Of a stretch of DNA of 9,768 bases, positions 1 to 6,495 are shown one piece after another. A program made the translations under genes and the position numbers. The notes below the pieces were generated by a model, which saw only the letters and a list, made by a program, of their open reading frames with translations, had not been told where the DNA came from and made no database searches. Origin of the DNA: Oscillospiraceae bacterium (GTDB taxonomy: Bacteria > Bacillota > Clostridia > Oscillospirales > Ruminococcaceae). The number at the start of each line of letters is the position of its first letter. Position 1 is the first letter of the stretch. The stretch lies in NCBI GenBank assembly GCA_900752625.1, contig CAADWC010000082.1:1-9768 (forward strand). Direction: 5' to 3'.

Positions 1-595
1 CTCTATTATAGGCAGCTTACTGGCAATGATGAAAATTTCAAAGTTCAGGTTGTTGAGATACATTGCAAACATTTACGTTGAATTTATACGAGGCACCCCG
101 CTTATGGTGCAGATCGCCCTTATATTCTACGGGCTTCCGCTTATAGGGATTGAATTCCCGACGCTTACGATCTGGGGTATGGACTTTGAAAGACTAAGCT
201 CAGGTATCATAGCTCTGACTATCAACAGCTCGGCTTATGTCTGCGAGATCGTCCGCAGCGGTATTCAGTCCATAGATAAAGGACAAATGGAAGCTGCAAG
301 GTCTATAGGCTTCGGACATACAAAATCAATGTTTCTTATTATTCTGCCTCAGGCGATCAAGAACATTCTTCCCGCACTTGGAAATGAATTTGTAAGCCTT
401 ATCAAAAACTCCTCACAGGTTTCAATCATAGGTATTGCGGAGCTTATGTATGTTTCAGATACTGTCAGAGGCATAAGCTACAAACCGTTTGAACCGCTGA
501 TCATTATCTCTGTTATGTACTTCATAATGACGTTTATTATTACCAGACTTATTACCCTGTTTGAAAAAAAGCTGGGTAAGAGTTCAAGAAGATAA
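1..595 (+). CDS. Polar amino acid ABC transporter permease, partial (5' end missing)
   Basis: This is the C-terminal part of an inner-membrane permease of the HisM/GlnP type, which forms the channel for polar amino acid uptake with an ATPase and a binding protein. The frame is open from base 2 through an ATG at 26, and the residues before that Met (SIIGSLLA) continue the family pattern, so the gene starts outside the window. Numbering from the Met at 26, the motif IRGTPLMVQ (residues 21-29) is typical of this family. The ATPase-contacting EAA loop is at 89-108 (EAARSIGFG...IILPQA), followed by ALGNEFVSLIKNSS. Hydrophobic segments lie near 27-45, 57-75 and 157-177, and the C-terminus is basic (KKLGKSSRR). 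The stop is followed 26 bases later by a strong terminator, so this is the last gene of its operon. The specific amino acid cannot be told from the sequence. Confidence 0.93.
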   Translation, partial: SIIGSLLAMMKISKFRLLRYIANIYVEFIRGTPLMVQIALIFYGLPLIGIEFPTLTIWGMDFERLSSGIIALTINSSAYVCEIVRSGIQSIDKGQMEAARSIGFGHTKSMFLIILPQAIKNILPALGNEFVSLIKNSSQVSIIGIAELMYVSDTVRGISYKPFEPLIIISVMYFIMTFIITRLITLFEKKLGKSSRR

Positions 596-621
596 CATTA
601 TAATATTTTCAATTCATACTA

Positions 622-660
622 AAACACCGCAGCTAAAATTGAAGCTGCGGTGTTTATTTT
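622..660 (+). terminator. Rho-independent terminator after the amino acid permease
   Basis: A perfect 13-bp stem (AAACACCGCAGCT at 622-634 with AGCTGCGGTGTTT at 643-655) has an 8-base loop and is followed by a T-rich run. It sits between two convergent genes. The minus-strand side has a short T run (TTTT), so it may also stop the FtsX-like operon that ends at 700. Confidence 0.92.
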
Positions 661-699
661 TATAAAATTAAATGCGTGTTTTTTCATATGCCTAATCTG

Positions 700-1890
700 T
701 TATTCATCAGTTATAAGCTCTTTAGGCGTTTGCCTTGAAATAATCCACAACGGCAGAACCGTAGGCAGAATTATATTCAATATAATTACAGGAATACAAA
801 ACATAAACTCATATCTCGTAAATTCAAGGCAAAAATGCTCCGCTATACCTATTTCTGAAATCATAATATACACAGCGGCGGCCATAATAACGCCTGACAA
901 CGACGTGATAACGGAGTTTATCAGACTTATCAATGAATTTGATTTCCATCTTGCACCGCAGATGTAGGTTATGAGAAATGTTTTCATATTGTTTTTTGCC
1001 GTTATAGCGGACGACGCTACGGTACATATCAACGATATTATTAATACGCTTATACATATGGGAAGGATAAGAAGAATATCTTCGGAAAGATATTCAATGC
1101 TACTTTTATTAAGCTCTTCCGAAAGCTTGAGAATACCGCCCATTTTATATATTTTCCTATCGATCTCTTCAGTTTCTTCCGATGAAAGTCCGTCCTTATA
1201 TTTTATAAACGTAATGCCTTGTGGCGCAGTGTATATAGGCGTCAGTTCAATATCGTCCCGTCTTATGAAAATCATATTGCCGGATATCTTATCGTACAGG
1301 TCCCTGAAATCCTTTTTAAATTCATTTGTAGAGGAATTGGTGATAAATTCAGCGTCCGGAGCAGTTTTTCCCACGATTTTAAAAGGATAATAGATTTTAT
1401 CTATTGAGTCGTATATTTCAACAGTATCCCCTACGTTATACTGACTGGAATAACCTACAACGGCGCTTATATAGTTTTTATTTCCTGCTGTGTCAGAAAG
1501 CCATTTGCCCTCATACATCTGCGGCTTGTAAAGTTCGTACATATTCCGATTGTAAACAACAAACTCCGGATAGGCTTTCTCCTCGTCTTTCTCATCGGGA
1601 ATTTGTAGAAAACTTATACTTTCATTACTGTATATTTTTTCAATATTATCGCTTATATTCTCTATATCCTCGTAATAATACGGCTGACCTCCTTCAATGT
1701 AATATTCGCTGGCAAAAAGACACATTCCTTCCGACGCAAGAACTTTTCTCAAAGGCAGGTAGCCTCCTATTCTGGACATTACCGAGGACACGCTTAAAAT
1801 TATCATTACAAGCGTTACTGCAATCTGCAAAGCGATAAATATATTTATTAAAAGATTTCTCTTTATGAGCTTCAGTGAATATTTTATCAT
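700..1890 (-). CDS. FtsX/MacB-like ABC transporter permease, second gene of the pair
   Basis: This membrane protein has the half-transporter layout of the FtsX/MacB permease superfamily: one N-terminal membrane segment, a large extracytoplasmic domain, then three C-terminal segments. Counting from the GTG at 1899, the segments are about 18-40, 275-298, 324-348 and 365-387. The extracytoplasmic part contains VVGYSSQYNVGDTVEIY (147-163), a pattern common in the MacB periplasmic core domain. The start is either GTG at 1899, which would overlap the previous stop by 4 bases, or ATG at 1890. I prefer ATG 1890 because AGAGGTGA (1896-1903) is a strong ribosome binding site 5 bases before it and contains the upstream stop codon, which suggests translational coupling. 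Such permeases usually act with an ATPase in peptide or lipid export, antimicrobial peptide resistance or cell-wall signalling. None of these can be chosen here. Confidence 0.85.
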   Translation of the reverse strand: MIKYSLKLIKRNLLINIFIALQIAVTLVMIILSVSSVMSRIGGYLPLRKVLASEGMCLFASEYYIEGGQPYYYEDIENISDNIEKIYSNESISFLQIPDEKDEEKAYPEFVVYNRNMYELYKPQMYEGKWLSDTAGNKNYISAVVGYSSQYNVGDTVEIYDSIDKIYYPFKIVGKTAPDAEFITNSSTNEFKKDFRDLYDKISGNMIFIRRDDIELTPIYTAPQGITFIKYKDGLSSEETEEIDRKIYKMGGILKLSEELNKSSIEYLSEDILLILPICISVLIISLICTVASSAITAKNNMKTFLITYICGARWKSNSLISLINSVITSLSGVIMAAAVYIMISEIGIAEHFCLEFTRYEFMFCIPVIILNIILPTVLPLWIISRQTPKELITDE

Positions 1891-1895
1891 TGCCG

Positions 1896-1903
1896 TCACC
1901 TCT
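1896..1903 (-). promoter_or_regulatory. Ribosome binding site overlapping the upstream stop codon
   Basis: On the minus strand this reads AGAGGTGA, close to the full anti-SD complement, 5 bases before ATG 1890. Its TGA is the stop codon of the upstream permease gene. This supports ATG 1890 over GTG 1899 and indicates coupled translation of the two permeases. Confidence 0.65.
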
Positions 1904-3071
1904 CCCTTAACTGATTTACAGGTCCGACGGAAAGCTGACGCATGATCATTATATTTGTAACGATATAAGCTGCAAGTATATTTACCGCAAATATTATAAC
2001 AATATTCTTCGGACTGTAAACAGCTTCAATATATATTAAAAAGCGCGACAAAGCATGAATAATAAAACCGAAATACAGGACGTAGGCAACAGCTGCGCAC
2101 ATCAGAGAGATTATAATGGTTTCCGCAATGCAGATCCTTCTCGATTTTCCTCTGCTGCATCCATGAAGTCTTAAAATAGCTATAGTTCTGCTTCGCTTCT
2201 GAAGAATGTATTTATACAAGAGCATAAGCGTAACGGTGGAAAGCAGCGCAAGCATAACCGATACCGCCATTATGGAATTATAAAAAGGAAGCTTGTCCGA
2301 TACTGTTTCTATTTCCGGAACATATGCATAATCGCCGTATACCTCCTTGCAGGCGTCAACTATATCGTTATATGCAGACTGCGTTGCGAGATCGTTAAAT
2401 CTAAAACCTATATATTTAATACCACCTATATCATCGGGCGAGTCCCGGTAAGACATACTGATAAAATCGTCGATATACTCCACCCCGCAGACAACATATT
2501 CCTTACCTGCTATAGTAACATCCGTTCCTAGATATACTTCGTTGTAGTCGCACGGCAGAGTTATCTTATTGCTGCCTTTTACAAATTCTTCGTCCGTAAG
2601 CGGGACTCCGCAGCTAACTGGATTCGTACCATACTGCATGAAAGTTTTATTATCTTTGGAATATTTCAGTCTGAAAGCGATTCCTACGTAATCATAACCT
2701 TCCGCAAAATCAAGATCGGTGTCATCGGTATAAGAAAAATAATTGACACGCATCAATTTCTCAAGAGTTTTTTCGTCAAGCATACTCAGAAGTCTTTTTA
2801 CAGAACCGTTGTCCACGCTTCCATCCCCTCTGCAATTAACTTCACCGTCATCATAGTAAAACGTTTCCGTTAAATTTCCAAAACAAATATCAAAGGAACT
2901 CTGCTCAAATTTCTGACTTTTAACTATCTTGGAATTCTGAAAAGCACCGAACGAAAACAGTAAAATAATAAACGACGTTATCTGACAAAATATAAACAGG
3001 CAGAAAAACAGGCTGTTTTTCTGTGCAAAGTTTTTTATATTTATAAATATGTATTTCATTTCATCCCCCAT
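1896..3071 (-). CDS. FtsX/MacB-like ABC transporter permease, first gene of the pair
   Basis: This is a second FtsX-like half-permease, about 390 residues, with the same layout as its downstream neighbour. Counting from the ATG at 3071, hydrophobic segments lie near 21-43, 266-288, 315-340 and 355-377, with an acidic extracytoplasmic domain in between. After segment 2 the cytoplasmic stretch YILQKRSRTIAILRLHGCSRG (287-307) resembles the FtsX pattern of a basic region followed by 'aiLr.lG.s'. Two starts are possible: ATG 3071, which has no good ribosome binding site, and ATG 3059 (MKYIF...), which follows GGGGGATGA. The second looks better and gives 387 residues. The neighbouring permease is coupled to it, and the two probably form a heterodimer. 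The lack of an adjacent ATPase gene is unusual for this family. Confidence 0.85.
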   Translation of the reverse strand: MGDEMKYIFINIKNFAQKNSLFFCLFIFCQITSFIILLFSFGAFQNSKIVKSQKFEQSSFDICFGNLTETFYYDDGEVNCRGDGSVDNGSVKRLLSMLDEKTLEKLMRVNYFSYTDDTDLDFAEGYDYVGIAFRLKYSKDNKTFMQYGTNPVSCGVPLTDEEFVKGSNKITLPCDYNEVYLGTDVTIAGKEYVVCGVEYIDDFISMSYRDSPDDIGGIKYIGFRFNDLATQSAYNDIVDACKEVYGDYAYVPEIETVSDKLPFYNSIMAVSVMLALLSTVTLMLLYKYILQKRSRTIAILRLHGCSRGKSRRICIAETIIISLMCAAVAYVLYFGFIIHALSRFLIYIEAVYSPKNIVIIFAVNILAAYIVTNIMIMRQLSVGPVNQLRER

Positions 3072-3167
3072 GTCTTATTCAAAACCAACAGTACATAAGC
3101 CTTTTTTAATTTTCGGCTTAAAAAGCTCTGTTATAAGTTGCAATTTCTATAAAAGTGTCTTTTTGAC

Positions 3168-3192
3168 ATTATAGCATTAATAATAAAATAAA
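3168..3192 (-). promoter_or_regulatory. Probable extended -10 promoter of the FtsX-like permease operon
   Basis: The minus strand reads TGCTATAAT, a perfect -10 box (3168-3173) with the TGn extension (3174-3176). The -35 region is weak: TTGTGA lies about 19 bases upstream, which fits an extended -10 promoter. The predicted start near 3161 gives a leader of about 100 bases. That leader contains a small hairpin, AAGCC...GGCTT, whose role is unknown. Confidence 0.55.
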
Positions 3193-3363
3193 TCACAAAA
3201 ATCCCTTAAATGGATAATATTTCGTAAACATGTACAAAATAAGATATATTTTTTTGTTAAATGTTTCATCATGATGATTTTATAAGTTTGATATTCAAAT
3301 TTTATTGTCAAAAAAGTTGCCTAATCCGAAATTAATTTATAGAAATTCTCAAATGCTACGTCG
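3193..3363. other. AT-rich intergenic DNA with no gene recognised
   Basis: This stretch separates the FtsX-like operon promoter from the hairpin cluster. It is very AT-rich with no open frame of useful length. It contains TTTTTTGACA on the minus strand, a possible -35 box without a convincing -10. Apart from that I see nothing in it. Confidence 0.5.
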
Positions 3364-3392
3364 GATAGTGGCAATGCTGCATTGCTACTATC
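3364..3392. repeat. Perfect 29-base hairpin (palindromic element)
   Basis: GATAGTGGCAATG (3364-3376) and CATTGCTACTATC (3380-3392) pair over 13 positions with one G-T wobble and a 3-base loop. No T run follows on either strand, so it is not a typical terminator. It could be a REP-like palindromic repeat or the end of a small mobile element, but only one copy is in the window. Confidence 0.5.
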
Positions 3393-3397
3393 TAAAA

Positions 3398-3446
3398 AGC
3401 GGCATAAAAAAACTCCGTTTATGCTTTTAAAGCAATAAACGAAGTT
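3398..3446 (-). terminator. Terminator-like hairpin reading on the minus strand
   Basis: AACTCCGTTTAT (3411-3422) pairs with ATAAACGAAGTT (3435-3446) with one mismatch, extended inward by GCTT...AAGC. On the minus strand the stem is followed at once by seven T residues, as in a rho-independent terminator. No intact minus-strand gene lies directly upstream; the nearest is rnpB, which has its own terminator. Confidence 0.5.
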
Positions 3447-3458
3447 GTGCTGTGCAAT

Positions 3459-3512
3459 AAAATTAAAAGGAGCATAAATAAAGCCTTAAAAGCTCGGTTT
3501 ATTATGCTCCTT
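3459..3512 (-). terminator. Second terminator-like hairpin reading on the minus strand
   Basis: AAGGAGCATAA (3467-3477) pairs with TTATGCTCCTT (3502-3512), and the stem continues inward through TAAA/TTTA with single-base bulges. On the minus strand it is followed by TTTTAATTTTATT. Its right arm ends exactly where the degraded plus-strand coding fragment begins. The gene it once served is not visible. Confidence 0.45.
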
Positions 3513-3862
3513 CCAAGCAGCAGCCAACAGTATCGATAAAATATCATGAATGGTTTACTCTGACTGCATATCAGTTTAATGAGGAGTTTTCACCAAAATG
3601 TTGGAACAAATACAATTCAGAAAATCGATCGGTTAGGCTGTCTTGCGGGCGATATTGTAAAAGACTTCAGTGAAATGATATGGGATAGTGAAAAAAGCGA
3701 CTGATTTACTATTCGGTATAAAATCCGATTTTGCAAAAGTAGATACTGCAAACAGAGAACAACTTGAAATCAATGGCGGACTTTATGCTGTATTTTAAAC
3801 GCTGCTCGCCAATCAACACAGTTTTGTAAGTACCATACACAGTGTGCTTTATCGATACCGAT
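3512..3862 (+). pseudogene. Degraded fragment resembling the GyrI-like effector domain of an AraC-type regulator
   Basis: No intact gene is present, but three frames in succession give protein-like sequence in an order that fits one domain. From 3512 one frame gives PTVSIKYHEWFTLTAYQFN and then a Trp/Tyr-containing stretch to about 3620. From about 3621 another frame gives LGCLAGDIVKDFSEMIWDSE up to a TGA at 3702. From 3703 a third frame gives DFAKVDTANREQLEINGGLYAVF, an in-frame TAA at 3796, then NQHSFVSTIHSVLYRY. The GGLYAVF strand followed by 'FV.TI...w.yi' is characteristic, from memory, of the GyrI-like small-molecule binding domain found after AraC helix-turn-helix regions. The DNA-binding half is missing. 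At least two frame changes and one stop make this a non-functional remnant. It runs up to the rnpB terminator. The family assignment comes from motif recall only. Confidence 0.5.
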
Positions 3863-3901
3863 TAATAAAAACGCTTTATCCATCTACACACGGATAAAGC
3901 G
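3863..3901 (-). terminator. Rho-independent terminator of rnpB
   Basis: On the minus strand a perfect 10-bp stem CGCTTTATCC/GGATAAAGCG (3892-3901 and 3872-3881) encloses a 10-base loop and is followed by TTTTTATTAAT. It lies about 15 bases after the 3' end of the RNase P RNA. Confidence 0.92.
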
Positions 3902-3915
3902 CTTGTTTTCATATT

Positions 3916-4267
3916 TGCGACCAGACCGATAAGCCGAGTTTTGTCGTGTACGGTAATCTATCTAGGCTGACCGTCGCCGGACAGCTCAAGCCACCTATAA
4001 CCGCAAGCCTGACGAGCAGCCATTGACTTAACGGTTACCATTGGTGTTGCATCGGATAAGGTTTACATGGCAGCAATATCTCTATTGCTCCGGTGAGCTC
4101 TTACCTCGCCTTTCCACCCTTACCGGAAACGATACGCTCCGGCGGTATATCTCTGTTGCACTTGCTCTAAGGTCGCCCTCGGCTGATGTTATCAGCTATC
4201 CTGCTCTGTGATGCTCGGACTTTCCTCATGAACTTTGCGTTCACGCTACCGTATAGCCTGCTCGCGT
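3916..4267 (-). ncRNA. rnpB: RNase P RNA, bacterial class A
   Basis: This is the catalytic RNA of ribonuclease P, which cleaves the 5' leader from tRNA precursors together with the RnpA protein. Reading the minus strand, the conserved 5' element GAGGAAAGTCCGAGC is at 4227-4213. GTGCAACAGAGATATACCGCC follows around 4160-4140, matching the universal core region. GGTAAGGGTGGAAAGG...GGTAAGAGCTCACC comes next and parallels the class A (E. coli-like) P8-P10 region. Near the 3' end ACAAAACTCGGCTTATCGGTC (3944-3924) supplies the other strand of the core helix. The ends GCGAGCAG (from 4265) and CTGGTCGC (to about 3917) can pair as P1. The length of about 350 bases suits class A. The ends are estimated from the P1 pairing, the promoter and the terminator. 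Confidence 0.96.
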
Positions 4268-4272
4268 TTATT

Positions 4273-4301
4273 ATTATAACATTTCTGCGGTGTGTTGTCA
4301 A
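4273..4301 (-). promoter_or_regulatory. Consensus sigma-A promoter of rnpB
   Basis: The minus strand carries TTGACA (4296-4301), exactly 17 bases, then TATAAT (4273-4278). Both boxes match the consensus perfectly. Transcription would begin near 4267, just before the P1 helix of RNase P RNA. Confidence 0.92.
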
Positions 4302-4483
4302 TTGTAATAAAGTTTAAAACTGCAGATTTTGAGCAAAAACATATCCAAACCAGAGCAATAATTACGGTGCGTTTGCCCAAGGTACAAGCCGGCGGAATAG
4401 TGCGGATATAAAGCGATTTTAGTCTTTTGGTGATATGAAAGGTTCAAAAATGTAAAAAAAGAATATATTTTTGTGTAAACCGC

Positions 4484-4512
4484 TTGAAATAAACAGGGAA
4501 ATGTTATATAAT
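4484..4512 (+). promoter_or_regulatory. Sigma-A promoter of the scaffold/GGGtGRT operon
   Basis: TTGAAA (4484-4489), a 17-base spacer and TATAAT (4507-4512) differ from consensus at one position. The start is expected near 4519, giving a leader of about 40 bases before ATG 4559. It is divergent from the rnpB promoter; the roughly 180 bases between them show no gene. Confidence 0.87.
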
Positions 4513-4558
4513 ATATTCGTATGTAAAATACATTATATCATTGAGAGGAGTATTTTGA

Positions 4559-5251
4559 ATGATTTATTCACATGAAGTTGAAACAATGTGCCCTATCGCT
4601 CAGGGCGTTGCTCACGGCGCTGCTCCCATTCCGGAGGAAGCAAAATGGGTAAAAGCTAAGGAAATCAAGGATATTTCAGGCTTTACACACGGCGTGGGCT
4701 GGTGCGCGCCTCAGCAGGGTACTTGTAAGCTTACTCTTAACGTTAAAGAAGGCGTGATTCAGGAATGTCTCGTTGAAACTATCGGCTGCTCCGGCATGAC
4801 TCACTCCGCCGCTATGGCAAGCGAGATCCTTCCCGGAAGAACGATTCTTGAAGCTCTTAATACAGACCTTGTTTGTGACGCTATCAATACGGCCATGAGA
4901 GAACTTTTCCTCCAGATCGTTTACGGACGTTCACAGAGCGCCTTTTCTGAAGACGGTCTTGTTGTCGGTGCAGGTCTTGAGGATCTCGGCAAGGGTCTCC
5001 GCTCGCAGGTAGGAACAATGTACGGTACTCTGGCTAAAGGACCGCGTTATCTTGAAATGACTGACGGTTACGTTACCGGTCTTGCTCTTAATGAAGACGA
5101 TGAAATCATCGGCTACCAGTTCGTAAACTTCGGCAAGATGATGGACTTCATTAAGGCCGGCGACGATGCCAATACAGCTTTTGAAAAGGCTAAGGGTCAG
5201 TACGGAAGAGTTTCCGATGCCGTTAAGATCGTTGACCCGAGAAAAGAATAA
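4559..5251 (+). CDS. IscU/NifU-like iron-sulfur cluster scaffold-type protein
   Basis: This 230-residue soluble protein has an N-terminal half resembling the IscU/NifU scaffold fold, on which Fe-S clusters are built before transfer to target enzymes. The key signature is ETIGCSGMTHSAAMASE (73-89), which parallels the 'GCGSAIASSS' motif around the second cluster cysteine of IscU. Cysteines lie at 11, 49, 56, 70, 77 and 106; C49 and C77 have nearly the spacing of the first two IscU ligands, and C106 could be the third. C49 is followed by Ala-Pro (WCAPQQG) rather than the Gly-Asp of IscU, so the usual aspartate is absent. The C-terminal part (about 130-230), with DGYVTGLALNEDDEIIGYQF, has no IscU counterpart. 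A good ribosome binding site (AGAGGAG, 8-base spacing) fixes the start. The GGGtGRT gene follows 14 bases after the stop. Cluster binding is inferred. Confidence 0.85.
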   Translation: MIYSHEVETMCPIAQGVAHGAAPIPEEAKWVKAKEIKDISGFTHGVGWCAPQQGTCKLTLNVKEGVIQECLVETIGCSGMTHSAAMASEILPGRTILEALNTDLVCDAINTAMRELFLQIVYGRSQSAFSEDGLVVGAGLEDLGKGLRSQVGTMYGTLAKGPRYLEMTDGYVTGLALNEDDEIIGYQFVNFGKMMDFIKAGDDANTAFEKAKGQYGRVSDAVKIVDPRKE

Positions 5252-5256
5252 GGAGG
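5251..5256 (+). promoter_or_regulatory. Strong ribosome binding site overlapping the scaffold gene's stop
   Basis: AGGAGG lies 9 bases before ATG 5266, and its first base is the last base of the preceding TAA stop. This fixes the start of the GGGtGRT gene and supports co-transcription and coupled expression. Confidence 0.8.
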
Positions 5257-5265
5257 ATAACAGCA

Positions 5266-6264
5266 ATGGCTTTATTTGAATCATATGAAAGAAGAGAAAA
5301 GCAGATTCTCGCTGTAATCAAAGAATACGGTATCAATTCTATCGAAGAATGCGCCGATATCTGCAAAGAAAAAGGTCTTGACATTTACAAGCTTGTTGAA
5401 GGAATTCAGCCTATCTGTTTTGAAAACGCAAAGTGGGCTTACACTGTAGGCTGTGCTATCGCTATAAAGAAAGGCTGCAAGAGAGCTGCCGACGCCGCTG
5501 CAGCAATCGGAGAAGGTCTTCAGGCTTTCTGTATCCCCGGCTCTGTAGCCGATCAGCGTAAGGTTGGTCTTGGTCACGGAAACCTCGGAAAGATGCTCCT
5601 TGAAGAGGACACAGAGTGCTTTGCATTCCTTGCCGGTCACGAGTCGTTTGCCGCTGCCGAGGGTGCTATCGGTATTGCCGAGAAGGCTAATAAGGTTCGT
5701 AAGAATCCTCTCAGAGTTATTCTTAACGGTCTCGGAAAGGACGCTGCACAGATCATCGCAAGAATCAACGGCTTTACATATATTGAAACCGAGATGGATT
5801 ATCATACAGGCGAAGTTAAAGAAGTATTCCGCAAGGCTTATTCCGACGGACTTCGTTCAAAGGTTAACTGCTACGGCGCTAATGACGTAACCGAAGGCGT
5901 TGCGATCATGTGGAAGGAGAATGTTGACGTATCAATTACAGGTAACTCTACCAACCCCACAAGATTCCAGCATCCTGTTGCCGGTACATACAAGAAGGAG
6001 CGTCTTGAAGCAGGCAAAAAGTACTTCTCTGTTGCTTCAGGCGGCGGTACCGGACGTACGCTTCATCCTGACAATATGGCTGCCGGTCCTGCTTCCTACG
6101 GTATGACCGATACAATGGGAAGAATGCACAGCGACGCTCAGTTCGCAGGTTCCTCTTCCGTTCCCGCTCACGTTGAAATGATGGGACTTATCGGAATGGG
6201 CAACAACCCGATGGTAGGCGCTACCGTCGCCTGCGCAGTTGCAGTCGAAGAGGCTATGAAGTAA
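5266..6264 (+). CDS. GGGtGRT-family protein, function unknown
   Basis: This 332-residue soluble protein carries the motif that names its family, GGGTGRT, at residues 259-265, followed by LHPDNMAAGPASYG. The family (which I recall as Pfam 'GGGtGRT protein') has no established function. The protein is rich in Gly and Ala, including GLGHGNLGKMLLEED (about 101-115), FAFLAGHESFAAAEGAIGIAEKAN (about 119-142) and ITGNSTNPTRFQHPVAGT (about 224-241). Such loops suggest nucleotide or phosphate binding, but no standard Walker or Rossmann motif is certain. Cysteines near residues 28, 32, 51, 63, 71 and 88 are candidate metal or redox sites. It shows no signal peptide or membrane segment, so it is probably cytoplasmic. 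It is the second and last gene of the operon, which suggests it works with the Fe-S scaffold-like protein, perhaps in cluster-related metabolism. That role is inferred from context only. Confidence 0.9.
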   Translation: MALFESYERREKQILAVIKEYGINSIEECADICKEKGLDIYKLVEGIQPICFENAKWAYTVGCAIAIKKGCKRAADAAAAIGEGLQAFCIPGSVADQRKVGLGHGNLGKMLLEEDTECFAFLAGHESFAAAEGAIGIAEKANKVRKNPLRVILNGLGKDAAQIIARINGFTYIETEMDYHTGEVKEVFRKAYSDGLRSKVNCYGANDVTEGVAIMWKENVDVSITGNSTNPTRFQHPVAGTYKKERLEAGKKYFSVASGGGTGRTLHPDNMAAGPASYGMTDTMGRMHSDAQFAGSSSVPAHVEMMGLIGMGNNPMVGATVACAVAVEEAMK

Positions 6265-6305
6265 GCTGAAACAGCTTGAACCTAAGCCTGCAGCGTATAA
6301 AAATT

Positions 6306-6356
6306 AACCTCTGCTGTAATCGGAAATCGCTCCGTTGCAGCGGAGGTTTATTTTAG
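6306..6356 (+). terminator. Rho-independent terminator of the scaffold/GGGtGRT operon
   Basis: AACCTCTGCTG (6306-6316) pairs with CAGCGGAGGTT (6338-6348) over 11 positions with one G-T wobble, followed by TATTTTA. It lies about 40 bases after the GGGtGRT stop codon and closes the two-gene unit. Confidence 0.88.
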
Positions 6357-6425
6357 TCAATGATCCGAAGCGCAAATATAATTATTTATGAAAAGCTTTA
6401 TAGTAATTGTTACAAATATTATCGT

Positions 6426-6470
6426 ATACAAAAAATCCGTTTGAGCTAAAAAACTCAAACGGATTTTCTT
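6426..6470 (-). terminator. Bidirectional rho-independent terminator after the first binding-protein gene
   Basis: A perfect 14-bp stem, AAAATCCGTTTGAG (6432-6445) with CTCAAACGGATTTT (6454-6467), has an 8-base loop. On the minus strand it ends in a T run (TTTTTTGTA). It lies about 30 bases after the stop of the minus-strand binding-protein gene, which shows that no transporter permease is co-transcribed downstream. Confidence 0.9.
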
Positions 6471-6495
6471 ATCATATAGCATTACAAAGATATTG

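Noticed and set aside
650..1838. Several plus-strand open frames (650-967, 971-1390, 1404-1838)
   Set aside because: They lie antisense to the second FtsX-like permease, lack ribosome binding sites and show no recognisable domain; they are shadows of the real gene.
3163..3168. Plus-strand TTGACA as a rightward promoter
   Set aside because: No acceptable -10 box follows at 16-19 bases, and no intact gene lies downstream on that strand until after rnpB.
3364..3512. CRISPR array or riboswitch as an explanation of the hairpin cluster
   Set aside because: The hairpins differ in sequence and spacing, so there is no direct repeat unit, and no gene follows in the right orientation for a riboswitch.
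4302..4483. Possible small gene between the rnpB and scaffold promoters (minus-strand open stretch near 4290-4430)
   Set aside because: It has no start with a ribosome binding site and it runs through the rnpB promoter into the RNA gene; it is best read as noncoding.
4931..5805. Minus-strand open frames opposite the scaffold and GGGtGRT genes
   Set aside because: They are antisense to well-supported genes, with Ser/Leu/Val-rich composition typical of reverse-strand shadows and no start signals.
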